A stretch of DNA of 64,000 nucleotides, taken from positions 136,037-200,036 of the forward strand of contig KQ965757.1 in NCBI GenBank assembly GCA_001574975.1, in the 5' to 3' direction. Position numbers and translations under genes: made by a program. Shown here in pieces: positions 1 to 10,444 of the stretch; position 1 is the stretch's first letter, and every line of letters starts with the position of its first letter. The notes below the pieces were generated by a model. It was not told where the DNA came from. It was given only the letters and a program-made list of their open reading frames with translations, and searched no databases. This stretch comes from Gonapodya prolifera JEL478 (taxonomy: Eukaryota; Monoblepharomycota; Monoblepharidomycetes; Monoblepharidales; Gonapodyaceae).

Positions 1-249
1 GTGTTCAGAGTGCGCTCTTTGGGGTTTTTGCGAGAGGAAAATGGCTTCATGGTTTGGGAGGATCGGCTCTTCTGCTTCCAGGTTCAACCGGAGCATCCAA
101 CTCAAAGGTCCACCCTCAACCGGAACTCATTGATGTTTGCGTTTCTTCTTTCTACATACAAATCACATATTGCTGAATTCAGTTGGAACCAGGAAATCGA
201 GAACAACCGCAGGTTCTGGTGGTTCACCGGTGATTAGAAGAGTCCAGCA

Positions 250-867
250 TCAAGCATCCCCAACACAACCCTTACCAGCAGCAATGGGTCTGAAATTCTC
301 CGTCACAACCGCTTGGTGAGCAGGGTGAGGACCGTACGCCTTCAACTCGTCCCAGCTCTCATACTCTCCAATAAGCACTGCAGGGGTTCAATCACTAAAA
401 TGTGCCACCACAAGTGTGCGAACGCTCCACAAATCGAATCTCACCGTGGTTGTAGGGCTTCGTCCGCTCGTCCGGCAACAGCGGTCCTCCAAACAACAAG
501 TTCCCCGGCAATCCCTGGGCCTTTCCCGCCTTCAGCCGCTCGAACCCTTTTGCCCAGTCATCAAAGTGTCCCTCCTTGACCGCAAACGCGACCACGTGGG
601 TGATTTTGCCCTTTGGGTTGGGCTTCACGGATTCGGGAACCTCGACGTCCAGCACGAGGGGGCCTTTGCCTTCTTGGAAGAGGGGGAAGACCCGGTTTTT
701 GGCGACGTCGAGGTCTGGTGGGCATCAGGGGGGTCAGGATGGGGGTGTGCGAGCTCGCCGGCGGAATGAGCGAGTGGCGAACGGAACTTACGAGTGGGAT
801 CAGGCTGGTACGCTTCGAATTCGGCCCTATCGGCGAACTGGACGTACAACGCTACCACCCATCGCAA
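250..867 (-). CDS. Dabb/ABM-fold stress-responsive barrel protein
   Basis: A small protein of two ferredoxin-like halves in three exons. Exon 1 (792-867) opens MRWVVALYVQFADRAEFEAY and ends at a clear GTAAGT donor. Exon 2 restarts after a CAG near 716 with the frame kept, reading HLDVAKNRVFPLFQEGKG and then VAFAVKEGHFDDWAKGFERL. Exon 3 reads VLIGEYESWDELKAYGPHPA, the hallmark of the Dabb family (dimeric alpha-beta barrel: aromatic, alternating hydrophobics, then an HP-x-H motif), and stops at 250. Family members are small dimeric enzymes or stress proteins related to quinol monooxygenases; the substrate cannot be told. No targeting signal is seen, so a cytosolic location is inferred. The fold is fairly sure, the function is open. 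Confidence 0.7.
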
Positions 868-1457
868 TGAATCACGGCCAGTGAGTGTTCTTGCTCTCCA
901 TCACCACTCTCAACCCCTCTACACTCTCTCACCATGAGTAAGCCCTTTTGACCTCGCCTGGTCGATCGGTCCCGAGAACACCGGGTTTCCGGGGGCCTTT
1001 CCCTCTCTAAGACCCTCCGCGATGGCGGGGACGAGGTGTTCCTTGCCCGGGGCGACGGGGATGCCGACTGGACGTGACACGACACGAAGATGGTGGGTGG
1101 AAGGCCATCAGAGAGTGATGATAGGCCACGAGGGAGTATTGGGCTTACCAAATCGAAGGATGGGCATCTTAGAGCGTGCGATGGATGAAATGTGTCTCAC
1201 AGTGGATATCAGGAGCATACAATGGAACCAGTTTGGCGGTTGAACAGAAGCTCCGGACGATATTATGGCGGAAGATACCACTGATGAAAGAACAACGAAA
1301 AGGTACATCGATAAGTACGGTTTGTATGATAAGATACGACTCATAAGTTATCCCACTTCCCACTTGTCGCCCGAATGTACTGCCACACCACACGATATGT
1401 CAACTCGTTTTTCGAGTTTTAGGCCAGAACCAACACCGACCAGTATCCAGCTTCAGT
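868..1457. other. intergenic region, nothing recognised
   Basis: Between the start of the Dabb gene and the stop of the Rho-like gene. Short open frames on both strands show no family resemblance and no consistent splice pattern. It probably holds the Dabb promoter and the 3' end of the GTPase transcript. Confidence 0.5.
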
Positions 1458-2295
1458 TTACATGACGAGACACTTCTTTTCCTTTTGATCTGCCTTACCA
1501 CCGCGAGCCTTGCGGTCAAGTATGGGGATTGCGGTGCGAATGATTTGTTCGATCACCTGTTTGCGAGTGTCAACATGAGATTGACAAAGTGAGTCAGAAA
1601 GCTTATACATCAAACAGCCTGTCGTACCTCAGAAACTCCTTCCCCGGCCTTAGCGGACACTTCGAAGTACTGCGCGGCGCCGATCGATTCTGCCACGGCG
1701 ATAGCCTGGAAAGCATATGAACTAACGTTCTGAACTACACAAAAGCATGCTAAAACAGCTCACCTCCTCCTTCGTAACTGCTCCCTCACCCCTTGCATCA
1801 GCCTTGAGACCAGCAAGTAGGACGGGAAGACCACTGTCCTTCCACACCCTGACAAACTCGGCCCACGTGTCCTGCACGTCCGCAAAGCTCTTGCGGTCGC
1901 CCACGGCAAAGCAGATCAGCACCGCATGTGCGTTCAGGCCGTCCTGTAGCGCCGTCTTGCGAGTCGACGGGAGAGAGGCCACGGGCGGGTCCATATCGAC
2001 AAAGGTCACCCAGGCCTGGTCGCCGTCGATTGTGCGCGAGATAGCATAGTCCCTGGAGAACACGGTTGGGAGATACTTGGTCTATTCGAGAGGAGGCGCC
2101 AGACGGGAACAAATGAAAATTTGCTGTGTGAGGCATGAAACGGTATACCAGCTCGGCATGCCACCGGCTCACCTCGGGGAACTTCCCACCAGAGGCCGTC
2201 GTGAGGAGCGAGGTCTTGCCGACACCCGCGTTACCCGCAACGACGATCTTCTTGCGTCCGTCGTCTGGCGAAACAGAGGCGTTCTTGCCGAGCAT
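1458..2295 (-). CDS. atypical Rho-family small GTPase with CaaX box
   Basis: Four or more exons. Exon 1 carries the P-loop GNAGVGKTSLL and ends KFPE at a GTGAGC donor. Exon 2 resumes with YLPTVFSRDY, the Rho effector/switch I region, then WVTFVDMDPPVASLPSTRK where a Rho protein has WDTAGQE. The G4 region is AGLKADARGEG (Lys and Asp kept) and G5 is EVSAKAGEG. The last exon ends in a basic tail and CLVM, a prenylation box, so a membrane-anchored switch is expected. The G3 motif keeps Asp but has lost Ala-Gly-Gln, which should remove normal GTP hydrolysis and its switching movement, recalling constitutively bound Rnd-type proteins. Rho membership is firm; partners are unknown. Confidence 0.8.
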
Positions 2296-2641
2296 GGTTC
2301 GATTCGCGGTGCGCTAAGAGTGCGGTGGAGAAAGGGTTAGACGCTGACAGGTTTTCTTTCGCTGCCTGAAGTGTTGACCGCGTGACTGTTGGGCCGAAGC
2401 CTCTGTGGCGCGGACTCCAGCAGGGTCGCGGTTTGTTGTACCTGCTGTCGGGTGTTGCCTAAACAAGAAATGAAGAGGTTGCGACTCTGAAGCGAGACGC
2501 GGGAGAACGTTGCGGGGTTGGACGAATCGAATTTTTGGAGTAACGGGGGGTGAGACTGCGGGTTTAAAAAGTGTCTCCCACCGACGGAGAAACTGGACAT
2601 GAACACGTTTTCGCATGATTATCCGTCGGATGTAATTACAT

Positions 2642-3297
2642 TCACGCTACTCGTTGCTCATCAGTCTCCTTCTCTACTGCTTCACTTCGCTCCCCTTCGA
2701 ACTGATTGACCTTACACATCTTCGACGAACCGAACTCCAAGATACACTGAATATCAGGCAGTAGTCGGGCGAGGAAAAATGAGAATATTCCAGTTGATCC
2801 GCGACATTCCAAATGATCCCAAGACACCCACACCTGTCCCCGACACTATCAATTACCTTCCTCAAAGCTCTCATCGTCTGCACCTTCCTCATCTTCTTAC
2901 CGAACAGCTTTCCTTTACGTAGGCACCAGGAGATGAACCCGAGCGTTACGACCGACCATATCAGCAAGAACCCGAATATCATACCAAACAATATATGCGC
3001 AACAGTTAGAAGCAAGCGAATTATTATAATCTAGATGTGCAACCGATCTTTGCATGGCTGCGAAGCAGATCCCGATCCCCAAAGGCTTCCCGGACACTGC
3101 CCGGAGGCCTGGTGATCAGACAGTAAACAGACACCGTCTTGTGAAAACGTGTTCTGCGTGGATCCTCCAACACACTGATAAAACTCCCTCTCAACCCGAG
3201 GGGGTTCTGGAGGCAAGGTTGGTTCAACCTCCTGTTCTGTCGGCACTCTCCTCTGACCTGATTGATCTGTAAATTCTTGCAACGAATGGTCCGTCAT
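2642..3297 (-). CDS. hypothetical small membrane protein
   Basis: Unrecognised. The first open stretch (ATG at 3297) encodes a polar, proline- and glutamate-rich N-terminus. After an unresolved junction near 3030 comes a hydrophobic segment, LLLTVAHILFGMIFGFLLIW, followed by VVTLGFISWCLRKGKLFGKK, so one or two membrane spans with a basic side after them. A likely GTAATT..CAG intron (about 2865-2756) joins ALRK to CILEFGSSKMCKVNQFEGE, and a charged tail ends at 2642. The membrane part looks coding; the link to the N-terminal part is a guess. Nothing indicates function. Confidence 0.4.
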
Positions 3298-3560
3298 CAC
3301 TGGAGCAACGTGGGATCAGACAGAAACCATCACACCGACAGCCCTGTCGCTGTGGATCTCCGATCCAATGTTTTTATACAATTATTGCGGGCAAAGAATG
3401 CACAGTTAAACTCTTGATGTTATTTGTTCATTTTCATAAACTTTTCAAAAAGAGGCATACAATACTAGTTCCAAAACCTTCGTCTCCACCATCCCAACAT
3501 CCAATTCACCTCCCAATCCTACTCCTTCATCTCCCATTCATCTCCCTTCCTCTCCCTCCC

Positions 3561-5164
3561 TCACGCCGAAAACTTGAGCCCAGCCACAATAATCAACCCC
3601 GACGTCGCAACACCCAGGGCGAACACCAAGACGGCCTGCAGCGTGGTCACGGCGGGCCACCTGAACGACGGCAGCGCTGCGTCGCCGGCGAGGAGTGCGG
3701 TTTCCTCGTCGGGTGTGGCGGGCAGGGTTTGGACGTTTACCCAGTATGCATAATGCGAACGGGGGAGAATGGGGAGAACGGAGACTGGGTTGGCGTTTGG
3801 GTAGATGGGGAGAAGGTTAGGAAGACTTACGATCGGGAAAGCGATGGCGTAGGTCATGCTGAAGTAGTAGAATCTAATAACCCGTGCAGTGCGTAAAGTT
3901 GAAGTTGGAGCAACGTTGGAGCAATACCCATTAGCATCAACAGAATAAAGCACGGTGAGGTGACGGTGACCCGACACTCACGGAATCGCACCCCCACCAA
4001 TGATGGAAATTACAATGTTCCCCGAGAAGTGGAGCAAAGCCGCCACGGTCGCGGACGCGAACTCGATCCGCTTGTCGTGCTGCGCGCGCCAGAGGGCCAG
4101 GAAGGCGATCGGGAGGGCGGTGTCGGCGATACTGTGAGGGAGGACATTGAGAGGGGATGGAGGGGAAAATTCATGCCGTTTGGACAAGGACTTGCAGGCC
4201 TTGGAACTTGAACCAAAGCGCGTCCAATGGCCACGGGAGGCTAACAGAATTTCTAGCTGTTTAGAGGCAATGCACGAAACGTGAGGTAGTATCAAAACAA
4301 CTTACGCGTGGCAGATGACAATCAGGGATACGTAGAGAACAGAGGTACCCCACCAGGCCAGCCATTCTTGTTTCTCCTACGGGAGGAAAGGGGGATGGGC
4401 TAGACGTGACCTTTGACGAGGGATATTAGGGTATCCCACTCCGCGAGAGTATACCACTCCACGGGTCATTCGCCTCCGGCGGACGTCCCGCTTCGCTGGA
4501 CAGCCTAGGTCAGCGCTTAACGGCACTTCACCCTTGATACTCGCTCCGCGAGAGTATATCCCTCTCCGCGGTAGGCAACTCGCCTCCGGCAAACAGCCTC
4601 GGTCAGCGTTATCGCGCTTATGCCTCGAGGTCCTCCCTCCGCTTGCATCGCTCGCACCGGTTGGCGCTCGACACTCACATCGTCCTTTGCAATGAACTTG
4701 AACAGAATCACAAACTCTGCCATTTTATGGAACCCTCCACCGGCAAGAACAGCTTGGAAGTACCCCCCGAAGTGAATCGCGACAAAGTCTTGGACGCGAA
4801 CGTTGCCCAGCAGTAGAGCGCGACGACATAGTAAAGCGAGTGGGTCTTGTATGACACGTTGCACGCCCGGAGAATGTAGGACGTGAACGCGGCGGCCCCG
4901 AGCGTGCTGGATGGGTGGAGGGTGGAGGGTGGGAAGGGGGTGGCGAAACAACATGAATTTTTTTGATCGATTAACGATGGCAGATGGCACGATCTGCAGA
5001 CTCGCCTGACGACTGTGAAAATGGCCAGCGACGCCTCTGTCTCTGGCGGCAGTCCGATTGGGCGAACCCAGACAGGCCACCCGGTAATGGCGAGATTGGC
5101 TCGGGCGGCCGACGAATCCCGTCGGCGCGACTGCGAGGACGGAGTGCTTGGCTGATGGACATGG
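3561..5164 (-). CDS. uncharacterised multi-pass membrane protein, possibly frameshifted
   Basis: Several exons with strongly hydrophobic stretches: ANLAITGWPVWVRPIGLPPE and SLAIFTVV near the N-terminus, then LGAAAFTSYILRACN, FVAIHFGGYFQAVLAGGGFH with EFVILFKFIAKDD, EWLAWWGTSVLYVSLIVICHA in part, SIADTALPIAFLALWRAQH, HFSGNIVISIIGGGAI, and a last span AVLVFALGVATSGLIIVAGL before the stop at 3561. This gives about six to eight spans. Around 4815-4850 the good frame changes (ALYCWATFASK in one, DFVAIHFGGYF in the next) with no usable intron between, so either a one-base indel, a sequence error or a decayed gene. The start is not settled. I do not recognise the family; a resident endomembrane protein is the most one can say. 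Confidence 0.45.
4383..4680. repeat. GC-rich repeat inside an intron
   Basis: This unusually long intron (about 300 bases) of the membrane-protein gene contains internally repeated short modules: CTCCGCGAGAGTATA occurs twice (near 4440 and 4544), and TCGCCTCCGGC followed some 20-45 bases later by GGTCAGCGTT or GGTCAGCGCTT also twice (near 4468 and 4581). The same module, GCCTCCGGCGGA then CAGCGCTA, is seen in an intron near 43739-43775, so this is a dispersed element, not just local simple sequence. Confidence 0.5.
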
Positions 5165-6385
5165 CGAGAGAGAACTGTTGCTTGGTCGGATGTGCTTGGT
5201 CTCTTGCACGCCCAGACTGCAATATATTGGGTGAGAGCAAAACCAGGCGAAGTTTTTTTTGGTCACACACAATCCCAAAAAGGAAAGTGCCCTCCGCCCG
5301 TCCTTTCTGGGGCAGACACTCACAACACACAGCGCAGCGGATTGCGGTGATTAATCTTCACCCGTTGGTATGTGCGGCAGCAGCTGCACGTGGGTACCAG
5401 CCCGGGTTTATCTCTGCTGGGTTAGGATCCACGCCGAGACACTCTCCGAAACATGCGCAACAAGCAATCACTGGAAAATCATTAAATTAAATATCGGGAA
5501 GCTCCTGAGCTCGCTCGTGTCGAACTTTATGCAGTAATTTGGGCCTGGTTGGGTTCAACTCCAATGCAACAATAATGCGACTTGGCGCGGGCTGGTCGGC
5601 GGAGCACCTGAATGTTATTGACATGTGGCGTTTACATACTCTAGCATTCTTTGAGTCTACACAAAAATGAGTCTCCAACTGACCAAGAAGCGTCCAGGAA
5701 GCTTGGGGGTTGGGACTGGAGAGAGTCACATCAACTGAGTGTCAGTGTCGGGCAGTAATCGCTGTAAGGATTTTAATGGAGGAGCACAAGTATGCAATTA
5801 TTAATGGGGGCTTTAAATGATAGAGGACTGCAACTCATTTCCATAGCCAGGTGCTTGCACTTGGCGGGCGTGCCGAGGTCCGCTTCAGAGTATACATATT
5901 TGAGGTAGAAATCCCGCGCCAACAGACACTCGCCGTCTTAGACAGCGCATGGCATGGGCATTTTTACGCATCCGAACATCTCGCAATTACCCAAGTGAAG
6001 GCACGTCACCGCACGAAAGGCGTTCGAGGGGCCAAGCTATCTTGGTTTTCATGCATTCTAAACACAATATTACTGTAATGAATTTTTGTCTGTGACCGGG
6101 GTCGGACATTCCGCCTGCGCTGGAGCCGACTGTATTTCAAGGATGGACATGCTTACGCGAGACAGGCTCAAGGGACTGTTCGATTCTTGGCGCTCTTTGG
6201 TGTTGGTCGAACGCCGGTTGCCGAGGGTTGCTTATGACGGAGGACGAGCGTTGTCCGAGGAGGGGCGGACGAGTGGTGTGCGGGGAGGGGCTGCGCTTGT
6301 TTGAAACTTTTGTACACTGCCACTACTAGTGGATAAGTAAATACAGAACAATTGACCTAGCTCGAGGTCAAACACCCGTCCAACT
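5165..6385. other. intergenic region, nothing recognised
   Basis: About 1.2 kb between the presumed start of the membrane-protein gene and the stop of the ankyrin gene. Possible further 5' exons of the membrane gene could lie up to about 5330, but no convincing ATG-bearing exon was found. The rest contains only short unrelated open frames and AT-rich patches near 5760-5830. Confidence 0.45.
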
Positions 6386-7258
6386 TTAGTCCTCACATTC
6401 CGAGGTCTCACAATATTCTCCAACCATATCCAAAACCTCGTGGTGCCACTCTTTCTTCGCCTCCGCAAGCGCCTCTGTTCTATGCCGTGATGGGGCATCC
6501 GAGTCCGCCCCCCGCTCCAAGAGAAACTCAACGGTCTGGACGCTCCCATTCTTCACAGCGTACCACAGCGACGCCTCGCCGTCTTTATGGAAGTCCGCTC
6601 CGTGATCCACCAGGAGAGAGACCACGCCCACGTGATCACGCGCAACCGCCGCGTCGAGACAAATGTCAAAATCGAACAGGTCTGCGTACGCTGTTTGCGC
6701 CAACAGGTACCGTGCAATGTGAGCGTGTCCCGCATACGAGCAAATGTACAATACGAAACCAATGTTGATTCGTATATACTCGTCCCGTTCCAGAATCAAC
6801 CTCACAACCTCGAGGTGTCCGCGCTCAGCCGCCCTGACCAGAGGTCGGCGCGAGTTGCGATTCTCGTCAAGTCGCGCACCCCACGCCAGCAGACATTTCA
6901 CAACACCTGCGCTCCCAACCTCGGCCGCAGCCAACAGCGCAGTGCTTCCTTCTAACCAATTTGGCGATTTCGCAATAGCATTCACGTCGAAACCGGGAAC
7001 CCGCGACAGAAGCTTGCATATGGCCTCGACGACCAGGTACTGCGCTTGCCCGGACTCGGTCCTTGACGCTTCTCGCACCAGCGTATTGGCACACGATCGG
7101 TAGTGCGCGAATGCGCGAACGGCAATACTGTCCGGCGCGCCGAGGATCTCAACAATGTGGCGGTTGAGTGCTCCCGTCGGCAATCCGAGACGCGAGGAGA
7201 GGTACTGTCCGATGCAGAGGAGGATTTCCGGCGGCAGGTCGGTGAGATTGGATGGCAT
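6386..7258 (-). CDS. ankyrin-repeat protein with F-box-like N-terminus
   Basis: A single uninterrupted 290-residue frame, unusual among these split genes. Residues 1-35 (SNLTDLPPEILLCIGQYLSS) look like an F-box, where LPPEIL is the typical core. From about residue 105 ankyrin repeats follow: STALLAAAEVGSAGVVKCLL, RPLVRAAERGHLEVVRLILE, a diverged YICSYAGHAHIARYLLAQ, DAAVARDHVGVVSLLVDHGA and LWYAVKNGSVQTVEFLLERG. F-box plus ankyrin suggests a substrate adaptor for an SCF ubiquitin ligase, but the F-box call rests on few residues. Many fungi carry large families of such genes. The tail is acidic (ETSECED). Confidence 0.8.
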   Translation of the reverse strand: MPSNLTDLPPEILLCIGQYLSSRLGLPTGALNRHIVEILGAPDSIAVRAFAHYRSCANTLVREASRTESGQAQYLVVEAICKLLSRVPGFDVNAIAKSPNWLEGSTALLAAAEVGSAGVVKCLLAWGARLDENRNSRRPLVRAAERGHLEVVRLILERDEYIRINIGFVLYICSYAGHAHIARYLLAQTAYADLFDFDICLDAAVARDHVGVVSLLVDHGADFHKDGEASLWYAVKNGSVQTVEFLLERGADSDAPSRHRTEALAEAKKEWHHEVLDMVGEYCETSECED

Positions 7259-7527
7259 GAAAGGGACGCGCGGGGTTACAATCGTTTTATGATCAATGGG
7301 ACAACGGATTGCCGCGGCCTTAGTGAGTCTTCAGCTTCGCATCTCCAATCAGCTCCTTCAAACGACAGGCTCGCAATTGATTATTTAATCCTGACTAGTC
7401 CTGTCGATAAAAAGAAGGATGGAAGGAGGAAAGCAATGGTGTTTTTCAAAGTTCGTATTACTCTTACACAACAACAAAGCAATGCCAAATGCATACCCAA
7501 CGACGACAAAACATCAGCAGAAGAAAA

Positions 7528-8270
7528 TCACGGAGCCTGAAAACGGCAGATTTCGTTCCCATCTGGATCGCAACACTCTGCACTCCATCCGACTGCAAAT
7601 TAATTTGACACGGTGCTTCAGTTCCGTGTACTGAAGCACGAAGTGGCTCACTCAAAAACTCACTTGTTTCACTGATAAGACTCTTCGACTTAACAACCTT
7701 TCCACCCTTCTCCAACATCTTCTTCTCCCACGCGGACACGTCAGGCACGCAAAGGAACAGACGCTGCTGAACGCTCTCTGACGCTGTCGTTTTCCTGGTG
7801 CGCGTACCCTTTTTCGAATCGTCGGCAGGGCAGGTATCAGACCACCTCCAAGTCCGTCCACAGTGAGGTTCCATCCTTCACGTCGAAAATGTATGAGCTA
7901 TGAATGCTATCACGAACACTCCAATGGCAACAGTCCTCGAACTCACGCTTATCCGTCCGCGACCCCTTCCACATCCAATACGTATACTTCTCATCGCTCC
8001 CCGGAATATCCAGGACCACCTAAACAGGTCCCCGTAGAAGGACCGAAATCGGGCATCATCCTTGGATGGAATCTCAATATGGCACACGGGCGCGCCGTCG
8101 CCGGTCCGGTCTTGCTCGCACTGTTTTGAACCGCAAACTCGTCGTGAGTAGTCAGTATTATAATTATCGTGGATTGTAGCGTGTTGCCGGGGGAGGTTGC
8201 GCGGGTCAGCAACACCTCCCAGAGGACTTCCCTGGATAACCGACGTTGTGGAGGCGTGAATAAACAGCAC
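7528..8270 (-). CDS. VOC/glyoxalase-fold protein
   Basis: A vicinal-oxygen-chelate domain split over several exons. The first strand and helix are APVCHIEIPSKDDARFRSFY then GDLFRWSW, followed by DEKYTYWMWKGS, then LFLCVPDVSAWEKKMLEKGG with KVVKSKS, the start of the second betaalphabeta module. The last exon follows TTTGCAG and reads GWSAECCDPDGNEICRFQAP, the usual VOC ending (DPDGN) with a stop at 7528. Such proteins resemble bacterial PhnB/glyoxalase-like enzymes; metal ligands are not well conserved in this lineage and no substrate is evident. The 5' end is unsettled: the frame stays open to 8270 but begins with GTG, so a short upstream exon holding the ATG probably exists. Confidence 0.65.
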
Positions 8271-8514
8271 ACCCGCACAACCTCTTTCTTTTCTTTCCGG
8301 TTCCTAAAATAGTCCCTATGTCGCTTTAGAGGTTGTGTTGCCTGCCTTATTTGGTCCCGACCTTCGCGCAGTTGCATGCAAAAGCTGTCACGTACATACT
8401 ACTAATGATGATCAGGAACAGTGTCCCCACTCGGAAAATTATTGACGAGATATCAATTCGGGCAACAATCCGAGGGTATAAAGAAAGTTTCGCTGCTCGA
8501 TTTACATTCGGCGC

Positions 8515-9855
8515 CTACCCAAACATCTTCTTCACCACACTCATCTGCACCTTCCGAACCTCCTCGTCCACCGGCTTTCCCTTCCACACGCCCGAGAACA
8601 GTCCGCTCCCCTCATTGGCCACAGCCTTGCGCTGCTTGAAACGGCGCTTGAACCGCGGCGCGGCCGAGACGAGGGAGGTGTCCGGTTGGGGTTCCCCAGC
8701 ACCTTCACCAGCGCCCGCCCCTGCAGCTCCACCCTGCCCACCCTCCGCTAACGCCTTCACCATCTTGGCTCTCTTCTTCTCCCTCATCGCCTCCACCATG
8801 CGGGCCTTATCCACGTTCTTCCTGTACTCTCCCACCTCCCTCGCGGCCTGTGCTGCCTCCTGGCGCATCCTTTGCTCCCGGGCCGCCTTATCGTACGCCA
8901 CCTGCGCCGCAAGGTCCGTCCACTTGAACCCGGAGAGGTACCGAATGTTCCAGATGTCGTCGTGGTAGAAGGAGCGCTTCTTCCCCCCGATCGGGACGTT
9001 GTTCAACAGCGCTGCGACCTTCTTGGCGTCCTTCTTGGACAAGAACTCCACCCACCCTTCGGTGTAGTTCTTCTTCTTGCTCCCGCCATACTTTTTCCGC
9101 CGCGCTGCGACGTGGTCCGGTTCCCGCGCGAGGTACACCCGCCCGATTCCGCGCGTGGCGCTGTCGATGTATTGCGCGAGGAGGTGCCGTAGCTTTTCGG
9201 GTTTCATGAAGGGTGGAACGCGTGAGAGGTAGATGACGCCGGTGGCGTCACGCGTTTTGCTGAATTCGGCAAGGGCGGATGGGTCGAGTGGGGCTTTGCG
9301 CGGTTTGCGGGTGGTGGTGGAGGAGGAAGTGGTGGTGGCAAGAGAGGAAGCAGCGAGGGAATCAAAGTCGGCTGGGAGTACGAAGCGTGGGTCCGTGGGA
9401 CCTGCGATGGAGGTTACAACGTCGTATTCGACAATATCAGACCATGTTTCGAGAAGCGCACCTTGCTCATCACCGTCACCACCGTCTTCGTCCTCTTCTT
9501 CATCGTCTTCCTTCTCCTCACCGTCACTCCCTTCATCGTCTTCTCCGTCCAACTCGTCCTGATCCTCGCCATCGCTCACTCGTTCCTCGTCCTCCCCTTC
9601 ACTTCCGTCGTCCTCCCCGACACCATCCTCGCTCCCATCAGCACTGTCCCCATCTTCCAAGTCACTCTCGGCGTGACTTTCCACCTCCTCGTCATCCTCT
9701 TCCACGTCCTGAACGGGCTCATTAGGCTTCACAGTCTTCGACGATCTTTTCGAGGCATTTCCCGCCACTGCCGGTCCTCCTTGGCCCGCTGACGTCGGCG
9801 CTACAGTCTCAGCGATGTCCTCCTCAGCAAATGTCGATCTCTTTCGTTTTCTCAT
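8515..9855 (-). CDS. ESF2: ESF2/ABT1 pre-rRNA processing factor
   Basis: A single-exon gene for a nucleolar RNA-binding protein of the small-subunit processome, needed for early cleavages of pre-18S rRNA. The chosen start is the ATG at 9855 (MRKRKRSTFAEEDIAET); the frame stays open further upstream, but that extension has no family resemblance. Residues about 50-140 are a long Asp/Glu/Ser-rich acidic tract. The core RRM begins TGVIYLSRVPPFMKPEKLRH and continues IGRVYLAREP, YTEGWVEFLSKKDAKKVAAL and WNIRYLSGFKWTDLAAQVAY, all diagnostic of Esf2/ABT1. A basic helix (MREKKRAKMVKALAEGG) follows and the protein ends MSVVKKMFG. The family call is confident. Confidence 0.92.
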   Translation of the reverse strand: MRKRKRSTFAEEDIAETVAPTSAGQGGPAVAGNASKRSSKTVKPNEPVQDVEEDDEEVESHAESDLEDGDSADGSEDGVGEDDGSEGEDEERVSDGEDQDELDGEDDEGSDGEEKEDDEEEDEDGGDGDEQGALLETWSDIVEYDVVTSIAGPTDPRFVLPADFDSLAASSLATTTSSSTTTRKPRKAPLDPSALAEFSKTRDATGVIYLSRVPPFMKPEKLRHLLAQYIDSATRGIGRVYLAREPDHVAARRKKYGGSKKKNYTEGWVEFLSKKDAKKVAALLNNVPIGGKKRSFYHDDIWNIRYLSGFKWTDLAAQVAYDKAAREQRMRQEAAQAAREVGEYRKNVDKARMVEAMREKKRAKMVKALAEGGQGGAAGAGAGEGAGEPQPDTSLVSAAPRFKRRFKQRKAVANEGSGLFSGVWKGKPVDEEVRKVQMSVVKKMFG

Positions 9856-10444
9856 CGCGATCGAGAAGCAATTTGAATAAGAGGTGACCACAGCGATTGG
9901 AGCACCAAAAGAAAAAACAAACTTTTCCCCCGACGACAAACCGACTGGAGGATGTATGGAAAAGGTGCCATGTGAATTAAGCAAGAAGAGTCAAGTTATT
10001 TAAATGAGTTTATTTACAATCCCTCTTCTGTCGACTTCCCACTCTTCTATTGACTTCCCAACAAAAAGGGCTGTGGACGGCACTTGGTCCTCCGAGAATA
10101 CGCATGCTGCTTTAGGACCACATCATTAGAATAGACAACTCGCTGCTATTGCCGTGATACCCCCGCCTGAAGCGGACAAGGCCTTTGAGACGGTCTTGGC
10201 GGTATCTTCGAACACGTTGGTGAAAAACCCTTCAACACCGAAAGTGGCGAAAGAGAGTAGACCGGGGCATGGGGCAGCGTGGGAAAACGGCGGGCGTGGA
10301 AAAGCACAGAGAAGCGCTATTATACCATTGCGTGAGAACAGCAGAGTGTGTGCGCAGAGTCCAAGGTTTGTGAAACAGGCCTTGCGACCACAGGACCCAC
10401 CGCGTGACCGCAGCAGTACGCACACCTGGGACAAACACACGCAG
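9856..10444. other. divergent promoter region between ESF2 and the lipid-binding-like cluster
   Basis: Start codons of ESF2 (minus) and of the first lipid-binding-like gene (plus) face away from each other across about 590 bases. No gene is seen here. The stretch must hold both promoters; no clear TATA box was found in a sensible position. Confidence 0.5.

Noticed and set aside
1-249. Plus-strand open frame at the left edge
   Set aside because: Starts with GTG at the window edge and shows no known motif; the Dabb gene's 3' end lies on the other strand just to the right.
4517-5323. 268-residue minus-strand frame covering the membrane-protein region
   Set aside because: It runs through a likely intron and through weakly coding sequence; only parts of it coincide with the hydrophobic exons, so it is not a protein as it stands.
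9279-9792. Plus-strand open frames rich in His/Pro/Arg or Leu/Val opposite ESF2
   Set aside because: They are the complement of the acidic Glu/Asp-codon tract of ESF2 and have no independent support.
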